Assembly: GCF_020514095.1 (NCBI RefSeq)
Contig: NZ_VTKY01000001.1
Span: 62,001 to 126,000, forward strand
Direction: 5' to 3'
DNA from: Synechococcus sp. MU1643
GTDB taxonomy: Bacteria; Cyanobacteriota; Cyanobacteriia; PCC-6307; Cyanobiaceae
Length of the DNA: 64,000 nucleotides
Under the pieces are notes generated by a model, which was given only the letters and a program-made list of their open reading frames with translations, was not told the origin of the DNA and made no database searches. The stretch's first letter is position 1. Each line of letters starts with the position of its first letter. The position numbers and the translations under genes are program-made. Positions 19,901 through 27,255 of this stretch are shown piece by piece.

Positions 19901-20299
19901 TCAGGCTTGAGGCCTGGAGCGTTCCTCCGTTTGCGCTTTGCTGCAGCGTTGGCATGCAGAAATTCTGTCTTTGTGATGTTCCGGCAGCGTCAGCCGAAAC
20001 GGATCCACATCAAATTCGTAGCCACAGGAGCAGCGGGCATGGAACTTCAGTTTTTTCGCTTTTTTCAGTCGCTTTAAGAGCGTGACGTTGCCAAAAACTT
20101 GCTCTGGCTTGAATCGCTCAAGCTTGGTGCGTTCTTCGGGTTCATGCTTGACCCGCGCCTTATGCAGCGCGTTGCGCACAGAGTTTTCACTGCCTTTGCC
20201 CAGGATTTTGGGGATCTGGAGGATCGATCGCCCTTCCTGCAAATACAGACGCTTGATCTCCTCGATCTCAGCAGTTGTGAAGCCAGATTTCTTGCCCAC
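19901..20299 (-). CDS. Conserved hypothetical protein with HTH-like and zinc-ribbon segments
   Basis: 132 residues. The N-terminal half (GFTTAEIEEIKRLYLQEG, then RSILQIPKILGKG) resembles a helix-turn-helix of the kind that reads short DNA sites. The C-terminal half carries CSCGYEFDVDPFRLT and ACQRCSK, two Cys pairs suitable for zinc. A DNA-binding role is inferred only. Divergent from the peroxiredoxin-like gene. Confidence 0.6.
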   Translation of the reverse strand: MGKKSGFTTAEIEEIKRLYLQEGRSILQIPKILGKGSENSVRNALHKARVKHEPEERTKLERFKPEQVFGNVTLLKRLKKAKKLKFHARCSCGYEFDVDPFRLTLPEHHKDRISACQRCSKAQTEERSRPQA

Positions 20300-20383
20300 C
20301 TGCTTCCTTCCTTTGCTGTGAGTCTGTCAGGCGGCGCGCAAGCGCAATCCACGTTGTCGGCTGTGGAATGTCAGCCTGTCCGG

Positions 20384-21115
20384 ATGATTCCCTTAGACCC
20401 ACTGCTGCAACGGCTGGCCGGAATTGCCGGCATGGAGAGCGGCTGCAAGCGCCTTGTTGTTGTTCTGGGCCAACTTGGTGATTTCGATTCAATCGAATAC
20501 GCCCAGGCGCTGGTGCCAAGGCTTCCCCAGTTGGCGGCGGTTGGGGTCAAGGTTCAGCTGTTCGGAATCGGCAACGCCGGCAGTGCAGAGCGCTTCGCGG
20601 CCTTTACCAGTTTTCCTCTGCAGCAGCTGATCGCTGATCCATCACCGCTGTTGCATCAGTCCCTGGGGTTGGAGGCCGGCTTGAAGCTCCCCGGTGGGCC
20701 ATGGCCTGGCTTTTTGCTGATGTGCGCCGGCGTCGGTTCGCCCGGCACCTTGCGCGAGGTGCTGCGCGGCTACACCGGAGATCGCTCGGCTGCCCAGATT
20801 TTTGACGACGATGAGTGGGTTGAAGCATTTCCCATACCGCGCTTCCAGGGTGCTCTGTTTCGCCGGGCTGGTGGCGCGGGGTTTCAGCGACCGTTTGAGC
20901 TCGCCACCAAGCGTCTGCGCAACATGAACGAAGTGCTTCAGAACTGGAGCACCTATGTGCCCTGTGACGACTACATCACCCAGCGCGGTGCCACCGTTCT
21001 CCTCGATGGGGATGACAGCGTGATCTACTGCCACCGCGATCAAAGCCTGCTCGGCTACTCAGCCACCATGGAGCGCCCCCTGGCATTTCTCGATGAGGTT
21101 CTGGCTGAGGGCTGA
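20384..21115 (+). CDS. Peroxiredoxin-like (AhpC/TSA, PF13911-type) protein lacking the active-site cysteine
   Basis: 243 residues with the thioredoxin-like pattern of the family: RLVVVLGQLGDFDSIEYA, then VKVQLFGIG, then a C-terminal GDDSVIYCHRDQSLLGY. The position where active family members have the peroxidatic CxxC reads LGDFDS, so peroxidase activity is doubtful. The start at ATG 20384 is chosen from the conserved N-terminus; longer in-frame sequence upstream overlaps the divergent gene and is not credible. Confidence 0.65.
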   Translation: MIPLDPLLQRLAGIAGMESGCKRLVVVLGQLGDFDSIEYAQALVPRLPQLAAVGVKVQLFGIGNAGSAERFAAFTSFPLQQLIADPSPLLHQSLGLEAGLKLPGGPWPGFLLMCAGVGSPGTLREVLRGYTGDRSAAQIFDDDEWVEAFPIPRFQGALFRRAGGAGFQRPFELATKRLRNMNEVLQNWSTYVPCDDYITQRGATVLLDGDDSVIYCHRDQSLLGYSATMERPLAFLDEVLAEG

Positions 21116-21131
21116 GCTAAACCAGCTGTCT

Positions 21132-21674
21132 TCAACTGGCGGAAGGCTCGCGATACACCGCAAGAGCCGCTACCAATCCGCCGATGAAGCCTGAGCTGTG
21201 GCCAATCCAGCTGACGCCGGCGGGTGAGACACCGGGGATCAAGGCGATCAGGGCTGAGCCGTAGAGCCAGAACGCCACCAGGCCAAGGACCATCGACAAA
21301 ATGCGACGTTCCAGCCAGCCGATCAGCAGCAGGTAGCCCAGCAGTCCGTAAACCACCCCCGAGAGTCCATGGCTGCGGGCCGGCCAGAACAGGGCGACGG
21401 GAATGTTGATCAGCAACACTGACAGCCAGACGCTCAGGTAATCGCGCATCCCCCGGCTGAGCACCAGCCAGCTCAGGGGCAGAAACGCCAGGCTGTTGGA
21501 GATCAGATGCCCAAGGCCGGCATGGCTGAACGGCGCTGTGATGACCCCCCACCACGGTTGATCCGGGCCCATCGGCAGGTTCCACTGCCCCGCAAAGATC
21601 AGTTGGTCGATCAGTTCCTGCCCCCAGGCCAAGGCCAGGATCAGCAGGGGAAGCAGCAGTCGAGCGCGCATCAT
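21132..21674 (-). CDS. Rhomboid family intramembrane serine protease
   Basis: 180 residues with about six hydrophobic segments. The catalytic Ser105 is in HGLSGVVYG and the catalytic His159 in WIGHSSGFIGG; the oxyanion region HAGLGHLISN is at residues 51-60. All key residues are in place. Substrates are unknown. Divergent from the FAD oxidoreductase and convergent with the peroxiredoxin-like gene. Confidence 0.88.
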   Translation of the reverse strand: MMRARLLLPLLILALAWGQELIDQLIFAGQWNLPMGPDQPWWGVITAPFSHAGLGHLISNSLAFLPLSWLVLSRGMRDYLSVWLSVLLINIPVALFWPARSHGLSGVVYGLLGYLLLIGWLERRILSMVLGLVAFWLYGSALIALIPGVSPAGVSWIGHSSGFIGGLVAALAVYREPSAS

Positions 21675-21715
21675 CTTGCGCCAATGACCACAATGATGAC
21701 GCGGATGCTGAGCGG

Positions 21716-23251
21716 ATGATCAGAAGCGACGTCGACGTTCTGGTGATCGGCAGCGGCATCGGTGGACTCTGTGCCGCAGGTTTGTGTGCCCGCGCCGGCC
21801 GTGAGGTGCTGGTGCTGGAAGCCCATCACCAACCCGGTGGGGCGGCCCATGGCTTTCAACGCCAGGGTTATCACTTTGAATCCGGTCCATCCCTCTGGAG
21901 TGGCCTGGGGCGTTGGCCCAGCAGCAATCCCCTGGCCCAGGTGCTGCGCGCGCTGGGTCAAACCCTGGAGGTGATTCCCTATCGCACATGGGATGTGCTG
22001 TTGCCGGAAGGGGATCTGCGCATCGCCGTTGGGCATGACGACTTTGAGGCTGTGGTGCGCAGCCTGCGCGGCCCCGAGGTGGCCGCCGAATGGCGGCGTT
22101 TTGTAGAGGCGCTACAGCCAATTGCCGCCGCTGCTGATGCTTTGCCTTTGCTGGCCCTGCGGCCTGGGGTGGATGGCATGGCACAACTGCTGAAGCGCGG
22201 CGGACGCCTCTTGCCGCACCTCGCGGCGATGCGTCACCTCTCCGGTTCCTTTGGTCCCCTGGTGGATCGTCACCTCAGCGATCCCTTCCTTCGCCATTGG
22301 GTGGATTTGCTCTCCTTCCTGATCAGCGGCATGCCGATGGGAGACACCAACGCTGCAGCCATGGCCACGCTGTTCGGCCAGTGGTTTGAACCGGAAGCCC
22401 ATCTCGACTACCCCGTTGGCGGCAGTGCTGCGGTGGTTGATGCCTTGGTGCGTGGCCTAGAGGCCCACGGCGGCAGTCTGCAGACGGGCACGGCGGTGCA
22501 ACAGCTGCGGGTGGAGGGGGATCGTGTTGTGGGTGTGACCTTGGCCGATGGAACGCAGATTGCGGCGAAGCAGGTGATCTGCAATGCCGACATCTGGTCC
22601 ACCCTTGGTCTGCTGCCGGAGTCCGTTGCGCCGAAGTGGCAGCGTCAGCGCGAGGCCACGCCGGCCTGCAACGGCTTCCTGCATCTGCATCTGGGCTTTG
22701 ATGCCACGGGGCTGGAGGATTTGCCGATCCACACCGTCTGGGTCGACGACTGGGAGCGTGGGATCGATGCTGAGCGCAATGCTGTGGTGTTGTCGATTCC
22801 GTCGGTGTTGGCCCCCTCGATGGCTCCGGCCGGTCGCCATGTGCTGCATGCCTACACCCCGGCCAGCGAACCCTGGGAGTTATGGGCTGACCTGGAGCGC
22901 GACAGTGCGGCATATCAGCAGAGAAAACAGGAGCGATGCGCTGTGTTCTGGCGGGTGCTTGAACGCCGTATTCCCGACATCCGCGACCGCTGCGAGCTGA
23001 TCATGGAGGGAACGCCGCTGACCCACAGCCATTTCCTCAATGTTCATCAAGGAAGTTACGGCCCTGCCCTTTCAGCGGCTGAAGGTCTCTTCCCTGGTGT
23101 GACCACGCCCCTCGCCAATTTCTGGCTTTGTGGTGCCAGCACCTTCCCCGGTATTGGCATACCCCCCGTGGCGGCGAGCGGTGCGATGGCGGCCCATGCC
23201 GTCCTCGGTCCGGAGAAGCAAAATACTTTGCTGCGGGAGCTAGGGCTATGA
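21716..23251 (+). CDS. CrtISO-like FAD-dependent oxidoreductase
   Basis: 511 residues with the N-terminal dinucleotide motif VLVIGSGIGGLCAAG and LEAHHQPGGAAHGF, the pattern of phytoene desaturase/carotenoid isomerase/retinol saturase relatives. The C-terminal FAD-binding segment STFPGIGIPPVAASG is also present. Probably acts on a carotenoid or another polyene. Whether it is the main carotene isomerase CrtH or a paralogue cannot be decided here. Confidence 0.8.
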   Translation: MIRSDVDVLVIGSGIGGLCAAGLCARAGREVLVLEAHHQPGGAAHGFQRQGYHFESGPSLWSGLGRWPSSNPLAQVLRALGQTLEVIPYRTWDVLLPEGDLRIAVGHDDFEAVVRSLRGPEVAAEWRRFVEALQPIAAAADALPLLALRPGVDGMAQLLKRGGRLLPHLAAMRHLSGSFGPLVDRHLSDPFLRHWVDLLSFLISGMPMGDTNAAAMATLFGQWFEPEAHLDYPVGGSAAVVDALVRGLEAHGGSLQTGTAVQQLRVEGDRVVGVTLADGTQIAAKQVICNADIWSTLGLLPESVAPKWQRQREATPACNGFLHLHLGFDATGLEDLPIHTVWVDDWERGIDAERNAVVLSIPSVLAPSMAPAGRHVLHAYTPASEPWELWADLERDSAAYQQRKQERCAVFWRVLERRIPDIRDRCELIMEGTPLTHSHFLNVHQGSYGPALSAAEGLFPGVTTPLANFWLCGASTFPGIGIPPVAASGAMAAHAVLGPEKQNTLLRELGL

Positions 23252-23294
23252 AGCATCTGCGTCATAACCTCGTTTTGGAACGCCGACGCAGTTC

Positions 23295-23495
23295 ATGACT
23301 TCCAACGCCAGGATCGATTCGCTGCAGCTGATGCTCACGGATCTGCGCATGCGAAACGAGCCGATCCGTCACAAGGCTGCATTTCGTGGTTGCCAACCGG
23401 AATTTCAGGCATTGGTGAGTCGTTTGATCGAGCAGCTGGAAGGGGAATTGCTGGATGAGAAGCAGCGATCCCGATCAGCCTCACGTCAGGCCTGA
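23295..23495 (+). CDS. Conserved hypothetical small protein
   Basis: 66 residues, soluble, helical and charged (DSLQLMLTDLRMRNEPIRHK, LIEQLEGELLDEKQ). No family recognised. Its end overlaps the convergent cupin gene by 15 bases. Confidence 0.55.
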   Translation: MTSNARIDSLQLMLTDLRMRNEPIRHKAAFRGCQPEFQALVSRLIEQLEGELLDEKQRSRSASRQA

Positions 23496-23984
23496 TCCTG
23501 AAAGAAGGTCGCGCCACTGCGACTCCTGCCTGGCGGCCTCCGTTGTGCCCTCCAGGGGGAAGCCGTTGAGAAAGTCCTTGTCTTGAGCGGGCTGGTAGGG
23601 CCCCTGTTTCAGCTCGAAAATCACGCTGTCGGCCTTCAGGGCCACCAAAGTGTGGAACTGATCTTCTGCAATCTCGTTGCCGTGGGTGGGCCCCTTGGCG
23701 CTGAGATGGAGCTGCTGCTGGATGTCGCCCTCACTGTTGAACAGCAGCAGTCCGATGGCGCCCTGCAGCACCAGGAAACATTCGAAGCCTGTGCCAGAGC
23801 CGTTGCGCCGGTGGCGGTGGGGCCGCACATAGGTGCCGGGCTGCAGCACGTTGAGGAATCGCTGAACCGCATCCTGTTCCCGGTGGAAATTGTGGTCCAG
23901 GCGCAGGCGGGGGTGCTGCCGGGCCTCGGCGGAAACCTGGGCGAACAGCTACTGGTCGATGCGGCGAAAGGGTGTGGACGTCAT
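23481..23984 (-). pseudogene. WbuC-family cupin interrupted by an in-frame TAG
   Basis: The frame opens MTSTPFRRIDQ, meets TAG at 23949-23951, and continues without break as LFAQVSAEARQHPRLRLDHN, then VQRFLNVLQPGTYVRPHRHR, a clear WbuC cupin with its metal-binding histidines, to a normal stop. CAG to TAG is the simplest explanation. No ATG lies between the stop and the cupin core; a GTG at 23849 would lose the conserved N-terminal segment. The start overlaps the upstream gene (ATGA), so it is the last gene of a three-gene operon. WbuC proteins are linked to surface polysaccharide loci elsewhere. Confidence 0.75.
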
Positions 23985-24235
23985 TGGTTCGCCTCCGCTG
24001 CCGACCGGTAGGCGGCGGGGACGAGCACCAGAAACAGCAGCCACCAGGCCAGCACACCCAGGCCCAGAGGAAGGCTGACCCAGAGGCGATGCAGTACGGC
24101 CCAGGAACCTCCGACCACCAGCACTCCCGTGGAGACGATGGACCAGGGCTGGCACCACCAGGGTTTCAGCGACCAGAACTTTGGCTGTTCCTGAGGCTTC
24201 AGCTCCGTCTGTTCAGCGGAGGGCGTCGAGTTCAC
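23981..24235 (-). CDS. Small DUF6737-like membrane protein
   Basis: About 84 residues from a GTG at 24235; an in-frame start at 24274 would overlap the upstream gene by 62 bases. A polar N-terminus (QPKFWSLKPWWCQPWSI) is followed by two hydrophobic helices. The pattern fits small cyanobacterial membrane proteins; the family name is tentative. It sits between the PPC/glutaredoxin gene and the cupin, overlapping both. Confidence 0.6.
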   Translation of the reverse strand: MNSTPSAEQTELKPQEQPKFWSLKPWWCQPWSIVSTGVLVVGGSWAVLHRLWVSLPLGLGVLAWWLLFLVLVPAAYRSAAEANQ

Positions 24236-24821
24236 CGGCGGCTTGCATGGCGGCGAGATCGTCGTAGCCACCAATCACTGATCCGTCGATGAACACCTGG
24301 GGGAAGGTGGTCATTTCACTGCGCTGCTGCACGGCTTGGAAGGCTGCGTCGTCGTTGACGGTGGTGACGGTGTGGGGCAGATCCAGGGTTCTCAGGATGC
24401 GCAGGGCGCGGCTGCACCAGGGGCATCCCGGCAGCACGGCGATCTCGATCCTTGGAGCTGCTGCTGCGGTTTGGCGTGAGGGGCGGCCTTCGCGTTGCTC
24501 CAGCACACCAATCAGCAGATCGACGCCCTTCTGCACGATCGTGCCGGGTTCCAGGTGGCCTCCCCACACCTGACAGGCTCCATCCGAGAGGCTCAGGTGC
24601 AGGTGCACACCCTCAGGGGAAAAGGTTCCATTGAGGGTGATCACCTCAAGGTCGCCTTCCAAGACGGTGGGCTCCGCCTGCCCAGGGCACTGGAACGAAG
24701 CCCTGGTCAGGTTGCCAACCACGCCTAGAACGAAGCCGCTGATGCCGTCCCGCTGGGCCAGCTCTTCGAGGCTGAGGCGCAGATCACTGCCGGGAGCAAG
24801 CTTCATCGGCAGGGTTTGCAT
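24213..24821 (-). CDS. PPC (DUF296) domain fused to glutaredoxin
   Basis: A 202-residue two-domain protein. Residues 1-112 match the PPC/DUF296 fold (SGFVLGVVGNLTRAS; GVHLHLSLSDGACQVWGGHL with three histidines at a possible metal site). Residues 124-202 are a glutaredoxin: IEIAVLPGCPWC with the CPWC site at 133-136, the cis-proline TTFPQVFI, and GGYDDL of the glutathione site. PPC domains occur alone in bacteria and in plant AT-hook proteins; joined to a dithiol glutaredoxin it suggests a redox-responsive sensor or scaffold (inference). First gene of an operon. Confidence 0.85.
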   Translation of the reverse strand: MQTLPMKLAPGSDLRLSLEELAQRDGISGFVLGVVGNLTRASFQCPGQAEPTVLEGDLEVITLNGTFSPEGVHLHLSLSDGACQVWGGHLEPGTIVQKGVDLLIGVLEQREGRPSRQTAAAAPRIEIAVLPGCPWCSRALRILRTLDLPHTVTTVNDDAAFQAVQQRSEMTTFPQVFIDGSVIGGYDDLAAMQAAGELDALR

Positions 24822-24905
24822 GGCGCCTCAAAATGGAGCTCAAGATTACGCAATCTTGTCTTGCACGATATTGTTTATTTATTGTGATCATATTTTCACG
24901 AAATC

Positions 24906-25142
24906 GTGTCTCTCCTTCAAGACCTGGTTCAGGAGTTGCAGCAGCGGATCGAGGCCCAGGCCGTGGCTCCCAGCACGGCTGCGGTGGCGGATGCGGCCGG
25001 CTCGGAGCGCATCAATGTCACCCTGCCCCGCGGGGTGATGGATGACCTTAAGCGCCACGCTCTCGCTGAAGGGCGCAGTTGCGGCAATCTCGCTGCCTAC
25101 CTCTTGGAAGAGGCCCTGCGTCGCCATCGCCCCCTGGGTTAG
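24906..25142 (+). CDS. Ribbon-helix-helix (CopG-like) protein
   Basis: 78 residues from a GTG. The C-terminal 45 residues (ERINVTLPRGVMDDLKRHAL, then NLAAYLLEEALRRH) have the beta-strand plus two-helix pattern of MetJ/CopG repressors. The N-terminal 35 residues are a helical, Ala-rich arm. No toxin partner was seen next to it, so an antitoxin role is not supported. The AT-rich 80 bases upstream contain TGTGA and TCACG half-sites with eight bases between. Confidence 0.65.
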   Translation: MSLLQDLVQELQQRIEAQAVAPSTAAVADAAGSERINVTLPRGVMDDLKRHALAEGRSCGNLAAYLLEEALRRHRPLG

Positions 25143-25150
25143 GGCTCTGT

Positions 25151-26224
25151 TCAATCCAGAAACTTGTCGGTGATGGCTTCCGCTCCACCACTCTGTTGGA
25201 GCTTCAGGATCGACACCCCCAAGCGCGTGCGCAGCTCGCTGTTGGGGGTCAACACGAATCCGTAGGTCTCATCCGCGAGGGTGAACGGTGCGATCCGAAC
25301 AGCAAGATCAGGGTTCTGTTTGAGGTGGTAACGAAGCGAATGCCGATCAAAGATCAAGGCATCGGCCTTGCGATCCAGCACCAACTGAACGGCGCTGTCG
25401 AGGCTGGGTGCTGGCACGACCCGCATCTCGCGGTTTTCCGCCAGCTCCATGCCATCGGTGCCTTCGACGACGGCGACCCGGCGGCCGCTGAGCTGTTGAG
25501 GACTGTCAATGGCTGCTTCGGTGGTCCCCGAGAGAAAAAGGGTGAAGGCTGAGGCCAGGCTGGCGGTCAGGGATGACACTGCGATCAGGGAGATCACCAT
25601 CCAGGCGCCGGTGATGCCCCGGCCAGTTCGTGTGATCGGTGCCTTGTCGCCATAGCCCACGGTCGTCAAAGTCACCAGGGCAAACCACATGCCGCTGCTG
25701 ATACCGGGCAGCCAGTCGCGGGGGAACTGTTCGCTGTTCGTGCGCCGCTCGGCCAGCCAGATCAGGCTGCCGACCACCAACAGCACGGTGATCAGCACCA
25801 ACATCGAGGAGATCACGGCCCAGCCGAAGAACACCCCCAGGCGACTGAAGAGGGAGGGGGCCTTCAGGGGAAGAAGAATGCCCTCCTTGCTCAGGAAGTA
25901 GGGCTGGGTGAAGTCAATCCCTGTGATGGCAAGGCGGCGGGAGGTGATGCTGATTGGGCCGACGAGCACGTCGATGACGCCTTCATCAACCGCTTCAATG
26001 CCGGCTTTGGGCGTCGGCTGGGGAATCAGCTCGTAGCTGAGGTTGTTGTCTTCGGCGACGCGTCGCCAGATCTCGAGGCTGATGCCGCTGATCTGCTCGC
26101 CGTTCTTGATCACGAAGGGGGCCGATCCACTGACCCCCACCTTCAGTTGGTTGGCCTCTAGGGGAAGTGCGCTGCCGAAGCAAGCGAGCGCGAGGACGAC
26201 GGACCAGCGCCGGACCCCTCCCAT
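25151..26224 (-). CDS. GluR0-type ligand-gated potassium channel
   Basis: A 357-residue prokaryotic ionotropic glutamate receptor. Order of parts: signal peptide (1-24); first half of a periplasmic amino-acid-binding domain (27-120); a transmembrane helix (about 130-157); the pore with the K+ filter TLTTVGYGD (186-193); a second helix (about 206-230); second half of the binding domain (from 246, RRVAVVEGTDG). This is the split S1-pore-S2 design of Synechocystis GluR0, minus the third helix of animal receptors. The ligand is probably an amino acid. The start overlaps the stop of a 26-residue ORF. Confidence 0.88.
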   Translation of the reverse strand: MGGVRRWSVVLALACFGSALPLEANQLKVGVSGSAPFVIKNGEQISGISLEIWRRVAEDNNLSYELIPQPTPKAGIEAVDEGVIDVLVGPISITSRRLAITGIDFTQPYFLSKEGILLPLKAPSLFSRLGVFFGWAVISSMLVLITVLLVVGSLIWLAERRTNSEQFPRDWLPGISSGMWFALVTLTTVGYGDKAPITRTGRGITGAWMVISLIAVSSLTASLASAFTLFLSGTTEAAIDSPQQLSGRRVAVVEGTDGMELAENREMRVVPAPSLDSAVQLVLDRKADALIFDRHSLRYHLKQNPDLAVRIAPFTLADETYGFVLTPNSELRTRLGVSILKLQQSGGAEAITDKFLD

Positions 26225-26304
26225 CAGCGCTGTTCCAGACGACGCACGATCACGGCCATTGCCGCCAGGGAACCCGCCAGCGCGATCAGCAGGGCAATGG
26301 TCAT
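26224..26304 (-). CDS. 26-residue single-helix peptide upstream of the channel gene
   Basis: The frame from ATG 26304 gives one hydrophobic helix (TIALLIALAGSLAAMAVIV) and a basic tail (RRLEQR). Its TGA overlaps the ATG of the GluR0-type gene (TGATG), a coupling arrangement. It could be a small channel-associated subunit or a translational leader. Not matched to a known photosystem peptide. Confidence 0.45.
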   Translation of the reverse strand: MTIALLIALAGSLAAMAVIVRRLEQR

Positions 26305-26311
26305 GGAAACG

Positions 26312-26539
26312 TCAGGGGAGTGATGGTGCGCTCAGGTTGGCATCCCCGGCCCCGAGCAGCCAGTCGGCCACTTCCATCCTCAGGGCATAGGCACATTCGA
26401 AACGGCCTTCCTCTTCCAGCAAGCTCAACCGTTGTTCAAGCGTGCGCAGGGTTGAACTCGCGAGCTGGTGTGGACCCTTGCTCCGCGCCACAATGAGTCT
26501 TCTGGAGGCCCTCGAAGCTTGCGGCACGACGTCAGTCAT
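26312..26539 (-). CDS. Conserved hypothetical small protein
   Basis: 75 residues, no signal or membrane segment. The helical middle (LRTLEQRLSLLEEEGRFECA) could form a short coiled coil. It ends seven bases before the 26-residue ORF and the channel gene, so the three probably share a transcript. Function unknown. Confidence 0.55.
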   Translation of the reverse strand: MTDVVPQASRASRRLIVARSKGPHQLASSTLRTLEQRLSLLEEEGRFECAYALRMEVADWLLGAGDANLSAPSLP

Positions 26540-26580
26540 CCAATGCAGCCAGCGCTACAGATCTGCGATCTGCACCCTTC

Positions 26581-27255
26581 ATGACCGCATTGGAGTGGTC
26601 TTGGGGCGACAGCCCGCTCACGTTCCTGCCCCAGCGGGCCCTGTGGCGGGCTGAGGGGCGCGAGCTGTTTGTCGCCGACCTGCATCTCGGCAAGGCCGAG
26701 GTGTTCCAGGCCCATGGGATCCCCATGCCCAGCGACGGGGATCAGGGGACCCTCAATCCATTGCTTGAGCTCTGCAATGTCTGGTCACCGCAGCGCTTGT
26801 TTGTGCTGGGTGACCTCGTGCATGCCCGGACCGGCATCACCGCCCTCCTGCGCGAGACCTTGCTGGCGCTGCCCGATCTGTGTGGTTGCCCGGTGGTTCT
26901 GATCGGTGGCAACCATGACCAGGACAGCTGGATTGAAGGCTTGCCCCAGCAGCCTTCTCAGCGCTTGGGCAATCTCTGGTTGAGCCATATGCCCGAACGG
27001 GTTCCTGAGCCGGGGTTCTTGAACGTGTGCGGTCACCTGCATCCCACTACCTGGATTCGCAGCCGTTCCGATCAGTTGCGTTTGCCTTGCTTCGCCTTTG
27101 ATCCGGATGGGCCGCGTTTGGTGATTCCTTCCTTCGGGCAGTTGACGGGAGGCCATGACTGCGGCGAGCGTTACCAGCAATGGCTGGTGGCTGAAGGCTC
27201 CATCGTTCCTTGGTTCGATCCAATCCCCAAAAACCGAGAGCGAAGAATCGCGTGA
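26581..27255 (+). CDS. pdeM: Calcineurin-like metallophosphoesterase PdeM
   Basis: 224 residues with every metallophosphoesterase motif: VADLHLGK, LGDLVHAR, GGNHD, and GHLHP near residue 152. The size and order match the ligase-associated DNA-damage-response endonuclease PdeM. No LigD-like ligase or exonuclease partner was seen in the window, so the repair role rests on family knowledge. It overlaps the next gene by four bases. Confidence 0.85.
   Translation: MTALEWSWGDSPLTFLPQRALWRAEGRELFVADLHLGKAEVFQAHGIPMPSDGDQGTLNPLLELCNVWSPQRLFVLGDLVHARTGITALLRETLLALPDLCGCPVVLIGGNHDQDSWIEGLPQQPSQRLGNLWLSHMPERVPEPGFLNVCGHLHPTTWIRSRSDQLRLPCFAFDPDGPRLVIPSFGQLTGGHDCGERYQQWLVAEGSIVPWFDPIPKNRERRIA

Noticed and set aside
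24869-24905. TGTGA-N8-TCACG as a CRP site before the ribbon-helix-helix gene
   Set aside because: The spacing is eight bases rather than the six of the CRP consensus, and the region is AT-rich, so chance is likely.
24906-25142. Antitoxin half of a toxin-antitoxin pair
   Set aside because: The ribbon-helix-helix protein has no small toxin gene beside it; both neighbours are unrelated and on the opposite strand.
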